Below are positions 57,171-64,000 of a DNA stretch of 64,000 nucleotides, piece after piece. The notes beneath the pieces were generated by a model, which was given only the letters and a program-made list of their open reading frames with translations, was not told the DNA's origin and made no database searches. The translations under genes and the position numbers were made by a program. Origin of the DNA: Amycolatopsis australiensis (GTDB lineage: Bacteria; Actinomycetota; Actinomycetes; Mycobacteriales; Pseudonocardiaceae); assembly GCF_900119165.1 (NCBI RefSeq), contig NZ_FPJG01000006.1, positions 5,704,001 through 5,768,000 on the forward strand. Direction: 5' to 3'. Positions within the stretch are counted from its first letter, which is position 1; every line of letters starts with the position of its first letter.

Positions 57171-58157
57171 GTGAGCGTGACCATTCACGACGTCGCCCGC
57201 CGGGCCAACGTGTCGATCTCGACCGTGTCGCGCGCGTTCACGTCACCGGACCTGGTCCGGCACCAGACCCGCACGCGGGTGCTGGCCGCGGCGAGCGAGC
57301 TCGGCTACCACGCCGCGGGCGCGCCGCAGCCGGAGCCCGCCGCGCGCACCGGCCATATCGGCATCGTCGTCTCGGACCTCGGCAACCCGTTCTTCACCGG
57401 CGTGCTCGACGGCGTGCAGGCCCGCGCGCGGCAGGACGACGTCGCCGTGCTGTTCGCCAGCAGCGACCAGGACCCGGCGACCGAGCAGAACCTCGTGCGC
57501 CGGATGGCCCGGCAGGTCGACGGCGTGGTGCTGGGCAGCCCGAGCATGACCGACGACCAGCTGCGCGCGCTCGCCGGGCAGACGACCCTGGTGCTGCTCA
57601 ACCGCGAGGTGCCCGGGATCCCGTCGATCGTGATGGACGCGGCGGACGGCATGCGGCAGGCGATCGCGCACCTGGCCGCGCTGGGCCACCGCCGCTGCGC
57701 CTACCTCGGCGGCCCGCGGGCGTCGTGGGCGAACCGGACCCGGCGCCAGGGCCTGGCCGAGGCGGCCGAGCGGCACGGGACGGAGATCGTCGAGTTCGGC
57801 CCGTTCCCGCCGGTGTTCGAAGGCGGGCTGCAGGGCGCGGACCTCGCGCTGGCGGCGGACGTGACGGCCATCGTGGCCTACAACGACCTGGTCGCCTTCG
57901 GCGCGCTGGCGCGGCTGAACGCCCGCGGTGTGCCGGTGCCGGACGAGATCAGTCTCGTGGGTTTCGACGACCTCGTCTTCGCGGCGATCTCGGCGCCCCC
58001 GCTGACGACGATCGCGATGCCGACGGAAGCGGCGGGCCGGGCGGCGGTCACGGTCCTGCTCGACCTCCTCGACGGCACCGCGGACGAGCACACGACCCAG
58101 GTCCTCGACACGTACCTGATCGTCCGAGCGACCACCGCGCCGCCGGGCGGCCGGTAA
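57171..58157 (+). CDS. LacI-family transcriptional regulator of the pectin locus
   Basis: A 328-residue LacI repressor. The HTH is residues 4-25 (IHDVARRANVSISTVSRAFTSP), followed by the hinge and a periplasmic-binding-type domain (HIGIVVSDLGNPFFTGVLDGVQ, GHRRCAYLGGP, AIVAYNDLVAFGALARL, DEISLVGFDDL). Start GTG 57171 with GAGGAG upstream. It diverges from the PL1 lyase and is the only regulator within the locus, so it is the best candidate to read the AGCGCT palindromes. The inducer is likely a pectin-derived oligomer. Confidence 0.94.
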   Translation: MSVTIHDVARRANVSISTVSRAFTSPDLVRHQTRTRVLAAASELGYHAAGAPQPEPAARTGHIGIVVSDLGNPFFTGVLDGVQARARQDDVAVLFASSDQDPATEQNLVRRMARQVDGVVLGSPSMTDDQLRALAGQTTLVLLNREVPGIPSIVMDAADGMRQAIAHLAALGHRRCAYLGGPRASWANRTRRQGLAEAAERHGTEIVEFGPFPPVFEGGLQGADLALAADVTAIVAYNDLVAFGALARLNARGVPVPDEISLVGFDDLVFAAISAPPLTTIAMPTEAAGRAAVTVLLDLLDGTADEHTTQVLDTYLIVRATTAPPGGR

Positions 58158-58197
58158 TTCGCTTGCCCCGGCCGGGGCCCGGCGGTGGACTGGCCCG

Positions 58198-59403
58198 GTG
58201 GAGATCCGGGACACGACCGACGAGGACTTCGGCGTCTTCGTCGACACGCTGTATGCCGCGTTCGGGCGCTTCCCGGAAACACCGGCCGAGGGTGGCGGGA
58301 TCTGCGCGGCCTACGAGATGGATCGCGCCCTGCTCGCCGTGGCGCCGGACGGGCGGCCGATCGGCACAGCGGCCGCGTACTCGTTCGAGCTGACCCTGCC
58401 CGGGGCGATCATCGTCCCGGCGGCCGGGGTCACCGCCGTCGGCGTCCTGCCCACGCACCGCCGCCGGGGCGTGCTGAGCGCGATGATGCGGCGCATGCTC
58501 GCGCGGCTGGACGCCCGCGGCGAATTCCTCTCCGTGCTGCTGGCCTCCGAAGCGGTGATCTACCGCAGGTTCGGCTACGGGCCGGCGACCACGACGCAGC
58601 GGCTGACGATCCCGCGGCACCGGGCGGCCTTCGCCGTGCCCCGGGCGGGCGGCGCCGCGGCGGACGGCTCGATCGAGCTGCTGCGCCGGGCCGAGTGCGG
58701 CGACCTGCCGGCGGAGATCTACGACCGGTACCGCCGGGCCCAGCCCGGCGCGCTGTCCCGGCCACACCACTGGTGGTCACGCGGCGCGGGTCAGCCGCCG
58801 GTCTCGTTCGCGCCGCGCTACCTCGCCGTCCACCGGGACGCGAGCGGCGTCGCGGACGGCTACGCGAGTTACCTGCTGGACTCCGGCACGCTGACCGTCG
58901 ACGAGGTCGTCGCGACCGACGACACCGTCTTCACGGCACTGGCCCGGTTCGCGCTCGGCCACGACCTGGCCACCGAGGTCGTCTTCAAGCACTGGCCACC
59001 CGACCACCCGCTGCGGTGGCAGCTGGCGGACGTGCGCGCGGCCCAGGTGCAGCCCGACCCGGACTGGCTGTGGGTCCGGCTGCTGGACGTCCCGCGCGCG
59101 CTGACCGCGCGCGGCTGGTTCGCCGACGGCGAGCTGGTCCTCGACGTCGACGACCCGTTCCGCGGCGAGCGCGGCCGGTACCTGCTGACCGTCCGCGAGG
59201 GCAAGGCCGAGTGCGTCCCGGCCGACCGGGCGCCGGACCTGACCCTGGACGTGTCCGACCTGGGGTCGCTGTACCTCGGCGGCGTCGCGCCGAGCACGCT
59301 GGTGCGGGCCGGGCACGTCCGGGCCCACGGCCCGGACGCGGCGTCCCGCGCCGACGCCCTCTTCCGCGTCGACCGGGCTCCGCACTGCCTGCACTGGTTC
59401 TGA
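58198..59403 (+). CDS. Eis-like GNAT N-acetyltransferase
   Basis: A 401-residue protein, the length of mycobacterial Eis (402). A GNAT domain at the N-terminus has the acetyl-CoA loop VGVLPTHRRRGVLSAMMRRML near residues 83-103. A second GNAT-like domain and a C-terminal SCP2-like domain follow, and the chain ends in Phe, whose carboxylate is catalytic in Eis. Such enzymes acetylate lysines or aminoglycosides at several positions. Start GTG 58198, 40 bp after lacI. Confidence 0.88.
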   Translation: MEIRDTTDEDFGVFVDTLYAAFGRFPETPAEGGGICAAYEMDRALLAVAPDGRPIGTAAAYSFELTLPGAIIVPAAGVTAVGVLPTHRRRGVLSAMMRRMLARLDARGEFLSVLLASEAVIYRRFGYGPATTTQRLTIPRHRAAFAVPRAGGAAADGSIELLRRAECGDLPAEIYDRYRRAQPGALSRPHHWWSRGAGQPPVSFAPRYLAVHRDASGVADGYASYLLDSGTLTVDEVVATDDTVFTALARFALGHDLATEVVFKHWPPDHPLRWQLADVRAAQVQPDPDWLWVRLLDVPRALTARGWFADGELVLDVDDPFRGERGRYLLTVREGKAECVPADRAPDLTLDVSDLGSLYLGGVAPSTLVRAGHVRAHGPDAASRADALFRVDRAPHCLHWF

Positions 59404-59409
59404 GCCGCG

Positions 59410-60648
59410 TCAGCCGCCGAAGACGTGGCGCTCCAGGAAGGGGTTCCGGAACTTGCCCCGCGGGTCGAGCCGTCCGGCCAGCGCGCGGAAGTCGGCCAGC
59501 CGCGGGTAGTCCCCGCGAACGCCGTGGAACAGCTTGCCCCAGTGCGGTCGCGCGCCGAACGGGGCCAGGCGCTCCTCGAGCAGCGGCAGCACCGCCTCGA
59601 CCTCGGCCTGGCGCGGCTGCCAGGTGAAGTGCAGGGCGACCCGGTCGCCGCCGTGGCAGGGGCTCAGCCACAGCTCGTCGCCCGCGATCGCGCGGATCTC
59701 CGAGACCAGCAGCACCGGCGCGACGACGTCGCCGATCTCCCGGACCGCCGCGATCGCCGCCGCCGCGTCCCGGTACGGCACGAAGTACTCCGACTGCAGC
59801 TCGTCCCCGACGCTCGGGGTGAACGCGAGCGCGAAGTGCGGCAGCCGCTCGTGCCACGGCCCGGGCACGCCCCGCTGCGGCGTGCAGTTGTCCGCGGCGA
59901 TGCCGGCGGCGTGCGCGGGATGGCGCGGCCCGTCGGCGGGGCGCGCACCGAACAGCGCGGTCCGCTCGGTGAACGCGCCGACGCGGCTTTTGACCCAGAC
60001 CTGGTCGATCGCGTCGTTCACCCAGTTCGTGAACATGCTGACGCTGTAGCCGGCGTCCTCGATCGCGTCGAAGTGCTCGAACGCGGCTTCCCACGGCAGG
60101 TCGTCGAAGACGTCCTGCCGGACGTCGAAGGCGGGGACGACGTCGAGCGTCAGCCGCGTGACGACACCCGCCGCGCCGAGCCCGACGACGAGCCCCGGGA
60201 ACTCGGCGTGCGCGCGGGTGAAGGTCCGCAGCTCACCGTTCGCGTCGACCAGCTCGATCGCCGAGACGGCGGCGGCGAGCCCCGGCTGCCGCCGCCCGGA
60301 GCCGTGGGTGCCGGTCGCGACGCTGCCGGCGACGGTGATGTGCGGCAGCGACGCCAGGTTCGGCAGCGCGAAACCCGCGGCGTGCAGCTGCTCCGCGAAG
60401 TCGCCGTAGCGCGCGGAGCCGCCGACCGTCACGGTGCCGTCGCCGATTTCGACCGGCACGTCGAGCGCCTGCAGGTCGAGCAGCACACCGCCCGGCGAGT
60501 CGGCGATGTCGTTGAAGCAGTGGCGGCTGCCGAGGGCCTTGACCCGCGACGCACCCGCGACGGCTTCGCGGACCTCGTCGACCGACCGCGGGGTCACCAC
60601 CGCGTCCGCGGCGTACGCGTGGTTCCCGGCCCAGTTCGACTCGCCCAC
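59410..60648 (-). CDS. FAD-dependent alditol/xylitol oxidase-like protein
   Basis: A 412-residue VAO-family flavoenzyme. The FAD domain begins VVTPRSVDEVREAV and includes ALGSRHCFND with His43 in the position of the covalent FAD ligand of Streptomyces AldO; LPHITVAGSVATGTHGSG is the second flavin-binding segment. The C-terminal HWGKLFHG and FRNPFLERHV are typical of the D-arabinono-lactone/alditol oxidase group. It would oxidise a sugar alcohol to an aldose with release of peroxide. GTG 60648 follows AAGGAAG. Its location beside the pectin locus may be chance. Confidence 0.88.
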   Translation of the reverse strand: MGESNWAGNHAYAADAVVTPRSVDEVREAVAGASRVKALGSRHCFNDIADSPGGVLLDLQALDVPVEIGDGTVTVGGSARYGDFAEQLHAAGFALPNLASLPHITVAGSVATGTHGSGRRQPGLAAAVSAIELVDANGELRTFTRAHAEFPGLVVGLGAAGVVTRLTLDVVPAFDVRQDVFDDLPWEAAFEHFDAIEDAGYSVSMFTNWVNDAIDQVWVKSRVGAFTERTALFGARPADGPRHPAHAAGIAADNCTPQRGVPGPWHERLPHFALAFTPSVGDELQSEYFVPYRDAAAAIAAVREIGDVVAPVLLVSEIRAIAGDELWLSPCHGGDRVALHFTWQPRQAEVEAVLPLLEERLAPFGARPHWGKLFHGVRGDYPRLADFRALAGRLDPRGKFRNPFLERHVFGG

Positions 60649-61030
60649 CAGAACTTCCTTCCCGCGTCACGGATCCCCCGATCCGACCCTACGTCAGCGA
60701 GCGGTGGTGATCAGCCGGCGGGTGACGGCCGTGGCCGGACTGGGCGAGCCTGATCCCGGCCCCGGCCGAAGACCCTCGCCGTCACGTCGCCGGCGGTGCT
60801 GTTCCGGGTGGTCGTCCGCCGGCCGCTCCTGGAGCGGGCCCGCGAGCAGGCGGAGATGGGGCTCGCCGGATCGATGGAGGGCCACGCGGCGATGCACATG
60901 TCCCTCCAGGGGCCGGGGACGTTCCGGCGCGGTCGCGCTGGTGACGCGGTTCGCGCGCACGGGCGGCCTCGGGATGCTGCGGATGATGGCGGCTCCCCTG
61001 GCCGACAGGCGAGTTGCGCGCCGAACCAGA
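60649..61030. other. Gene-poor stretch, possible degraded coding remnant
   Basis: No intact gene is seen. On the plus strand, protein-like sequence (RRPLLERAREQAEMGLAGSMEGHAAMHMS) is readable near 60815-60905. It continues in another frame as ALVTRFARTGGLGMLRMMAAPLADRR up to about 61020, as if a frameshift near 60930 broke one gene. Family not recognised; it might also be chance in GC-rich DNA. Confidence 0.3.
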
Positions 61031-61050
61031 GTGAGTGTACAGTCACTCAC
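61031..61050. promoter_or_regulatory. TetR operator GTGAGTG-N6-CACTCAC at the tetR start
   Basis: A perfect inverted repeat with 7-bp arms and a 6-bp spacer, ending exactly at the tetR ATG. Similar sites occur at 61653 and 62714. Binding here would give autorepression, and the tetR message probably has almost no leader. Confidence 0.7.
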
Positions 61051-61620
61051 ATGACGAAGCGCGGTGCCACCCTCTCCACCTCCGACGCCCGGCGGGACGT
61101 CGTCGTCGACGCTGCCATCACGGAGTTCGCACGCGCCGGCTACCACAGCACGCCGATCAGCGCGGTGGCCGCGCGGGCCGACATCTCCCCCGCCTACGTC
61201 TTCAAGTTGTTCCCCAGCAAGGTTTCCCTCTTCGTCGCCGCGCTCGACCGGTGCTACGAACTGGTCGCGCACGCGCTTTCGAACGGCGCCGCCCGCGCCG
61301 GCGACGCCGGCCCCGAGACGATCCTGGACGAAATGGGCGGCGCCTACGCCGAGCTCATCGCCGACCGGAACCTGCTGATGCTGCAGGTGCACGCCCAGTC
61401 CGCCGCCGACACGCCCGAGATCGCCGACGCCGTGCGCCGCGGCCTCGCGAAGGTCACCGACCTCGCCCGGTCGCGGTCCGGGGCCGCCGACGAGCACGTC
61501 CAGCGGTTCGTCGCCTACGGCCAGCTCTGCCACCTCGTCGCGACCCTCGACCTCGACGAGCACGCCGGCGACTGGGCCGCCGTGCTCTCCGCCGGCATCC
61601 GGCACCCCGGCAAGAACTGA
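61051..61620 (+). CDS. TetR-family transcriptional regulator
   Basis: A 189-residue TetR protein. HTH at about residues 20-60: VVVDAAITEFARAGYHSTPISAVAARADISPAYVFKLFPSKVSLFVAAL. The C-terminal ligand domain is all helical. The ATG at 61051 abuts an inverted-repeat operator. It probably represses itself and the quinone-reductase-like gene 69 bp downstream, which has a related operator in front. Confidence 0.93.
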   Translation: MTKRGATLSTSDARRDVVVDAAITEFARAGYHSTPISAVAARADISPAYVFKLFPSKVSLFVAALDRCYELVAHALSNGAARAGDAGPETILDEMGGAYAELIADRNLLMLQVHAQSAADTPEIADAVRRGLAKVTDLARSRSGAADEHVQRFVAYGQLCHLVATLDLDEHAGDWAAVLSAGIRHPGKN

Positions 61621-61652
61621 ACCCGGCCCATCGGGCTTTTCCACGCCCAGAC

Positions 61653-61670
61653 AGTGATTGACCAATCACT
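61653..61670. promoter_or_regulatory. TetR operator AGTGATTG-AC-CAATCACT
   Basis: A perfect inverted repeat with 8-bp arms and a 2-bp spacer, between tetR and the reductase gene and 20 bp before the latter's ATG. The outer GTGA...TCAC bases match the site at 61031. Confidence 0.7.
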
Positions 61671-61689
61671 CACAACGGAAGGAAGCACC

Positions 61690-62697
61690 ATGACCGCCAC
61701 CGAGATCGTCCTCCCCGGCCTGGTCGAGCCCGACGGCCTGCGCGTCGAGCACCGCGAGCTGCCGCGGCCGGGCGACGGCGAGGCGCTCGTGCGCGTCGAG
61801 GCCAGCGGGGTGTCGTTCGCCGAGCAGCAGATGCGGCGCGGGAAGTACTACGACCAGCCGCCGTTCCCGTTCGTGCCCGGCTACGACGTCGTCGGCACGG
61901 TGGTCGAAGCCGCCGATCCCGCGCTCGCCGGGCGCCGGGTCTCCGCCCTGACGAAGACCGGCGGCTGGCGCAGCCACGTCGTGCTGCCGGTCGCCGACCT
62001 GGTCCCGGTGCCCGACGGGCTGGACCCGGCCGAAGCCGAGACCTTCGTGGTCAACGGGATCACCGCGTGGCAGATGCTGCACCGGATCGCCCGGGTGCGG
62101 CCCGGGGCGACGATCCTCGTCCACGGCGCGAGCGGCGGCGTCGGCTCGACGCTCGTGCAGCTGGCCCGCGCGGCCGGGATCGAGGTCATCGGCACGGCGT
62201 CGGCCCGCAACGCCGAGGTCGTCACCTCGCTCGGCGCCACACACGTCGACTACCGCGGCGACGTGCCGTCGCGGGTCCGCGCGCTGGCGCCGGGCGGCGT
62301 CGACGCCGTGTTCGACCACGTCGGCGGGCCCGGGATCGTCGAGTCGTTCCGGCTGCTCGCGCCCGGCGGCACGCTGGTCGCCTACGGCAGCGCGTCCACC
62401 AAGGACGAGCCCGGCAACTCGCGGCTGCCGGTGCTGAAGCTGTTCGCGCGGCTGCTGTGGTGGAACGCGCTGCCGAACCGCCGCCGGGCCCACTTCTACA
62501 ACGTCTGGGGCGGCAAGCGGAACCTCCCCCGGTTCCGCGCCCGGCTGGCCGAAGACCTCGGCGCGGTGTTCGACCTCGCCGTCACCGGCACGGTGAAGGC
62601 CCAGGTCGCCGCGCGGATTCCGCTGACCGAAGCCGCGCGGGCCCTGGCGCTGGCCGAATCCGGCACCGTCGCCGGCAAGGTCGTGCTCGTCCCCTGA
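61690..62697 (+). CDS. Zinc-free MDR oxidoreductase (quinone/enoyl reductase-like)
   Basis: A 335-residue medium-chain reductase: VRVEASGVSFAEQQMRRGKYYDQPPFPFVPGYDVVGTV, cofactor motif HGASGGVGSTLVQLARAAG near residues 147-165, and LLAPGGTLVAYGS. No zinc-binding Cys set is present. AAGGAAG precedes the ATG at 61690. It is probably the detoxification target of the adjacent TetR, reducing a quinone or unsaturated carbonyl. Confidence 0.92.
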   Translation: MTATEIVLPGLVEPDGLRVEHRELPRPGDGEALVRVEASGVSFAEQQMRRGKYYDQPPFPFVPGYDVVGTVVEAADPALAGRRVSALTKTGGWRSHVVLPVADLVPVPDGLDPAEAETFVVNGITAWQMLHRIARVRPGATILVHGASGGVGSTLVQLARAAGIEVIGTASARNAEVVTSLGATHVDYRGDVPSRVRALAPGGVDAVFDHVGGPGIVESFRLLAPGGTLVAYGSASTKDEPGNSRLPVLKLFARLLWWNALPNRRRAHFYNVWGGKRNLPRFRARLAEDLGAVFDLAVTGTVKAQVAARIPLTEAARALALAESGTVAGKVVLVP

Positions 62698-62713
62698 ATT
62701 TCCGGCCGTTCGG

Positions 62714-62737
62714 GTGAGTGACCAGTCACGCACTCAC
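62714..62737. promoter_or_regulatory. Third TetR-like inverted repeat GTGAGTG-N10-CACTCAC
   Basis: Arms at 62714-62720 and 62731-62737 are identical to those of the site at 61031, but the spacer is 10 bp; it also contains GTGAC-CA-GTCAC. It lies 16 bp after the reductase stop, where no plus-strand gene follows, so its role is unclear. Confidence 0.5.
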
Positions 62738-62899
62738 GGCCGCACTCCGCGGGCCGCTCGCGCCCGGCACCCGGTTCCGCTGACGGGTCGCGGGGATGAC
62801 GATCGATTCGACCGTCTCCGCGGTGCGGGCCCCGCACCGGATTCTCTGGGGCCCGGCCCGCGGCATCACCCGGATAACCGCCGCCGAAGCGTGCCGAGC

Positions 62900-62933
62900 G
62901 GAAGAGGGCCCGGTCGTGGCCGGGCCCTCTTCC
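62900..62933. terminator. Terminator hairpin after argG
   Basis: Arms 62900-62913 and 62920-62933 pair perfectly over 14 bp with a 6-nt loop, 4 bp past the argG stop on the minus strand. Confidence 0.75.
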
Positions 62934-62937
62934 GGCG

Positions 62938-64000
<1,063 letters not shown>

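Overview
The window is very GC-rich DNA with dense coding, strong third-position GC bias, frequent GTG starts and many 4-bp ATGA or GTGA gene overlaps. This points to a filamentous actinomycete. A Pseudonocardiaceae genome, most likely Amycolatopsis, is my best guess from gene content (SARP and PucR regulators, GlgM-type glycogen synthase, MsiK-style ABC importer without its own ATPase, Tat-exported glycosidases) and from repeated TCCACAGTGGA words. This is inference; no rRNA or tRNA is present to test it. No insertion sequence, prophage or CRISPR array was seen.

Layout. 1-5849: a TetR gene (partial) diverges from a redox operon: cytochrome P450, alpha/beta hydrolase, SDR dehydrogenase, Baeyer-Villiger-type monooxygenase and an NAD kinase. 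5946-12034: small housekeeping and accessory genes (DUF998 membrane protein, stand-alone LigD phosphoesterase-like domain, YdcF protein, winged-helix regulator plus membrane partner, RidA, SRPBCC, DUF4383-like, cysteine-desulfurase-like enzyme). 12060-15905: an EF-G paralogue and a PucR regulator. 16004-19612: a Tat-exported GH2 exo-glycosidase with two discoidin-type carbohydrate-binding domains. 19764-24383: MerR/B12-binding-like regulator, STAS protein, a two-component system whose response regulator is fused to a complete SARP activator, and Hsp20. 24638-30526: secreted repeat-domain protein, GT-C membrane glycosyltransferase and the glgM-glgC glycogen operon, bracketed by GC-rich tandem repeats. 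30871-39973: small ORFs, quinone reductase, HSL-type esterase, PucR-like and LysR regulators, MFS exporter, universal stress protein, STAS protein and manganese catalase.

40031-58157 is the most coherent system: a pectin-utilisation locus almost entirely on the minus strand. It encodes GH35 beta-galactosidase, GH43 arabinanase, pectinesterase, a PL3 and two PL1 pectate lyases, an ABC sugar importer (binding lipoprotein and two permeases, no ATPase), a YesL/DUF624 membrane protein, three Gfo/Idh/MocA oxidoreductases, a DUF6807 (PmoA-like) protein, and a divergent LacI repressor. Palindromes with an AGCGCT core sit in front of the transcription units and probably define a LacI regulon. Extracellular lyases and esterase would cut the homogalacturonan backbone, GH43 and GH35 trim arabinan and galactan side chains, the importer takes up oligomers, and the oxidoreductases act on the products.

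58198-64000: an Eis-like acetyltransferase, an alditol-oxidase-like flavoprotein, a TetR-quinone reductase pair with three matching inverted-repeat operators, and the 3' two-thirds of argG, cut by the window edge.
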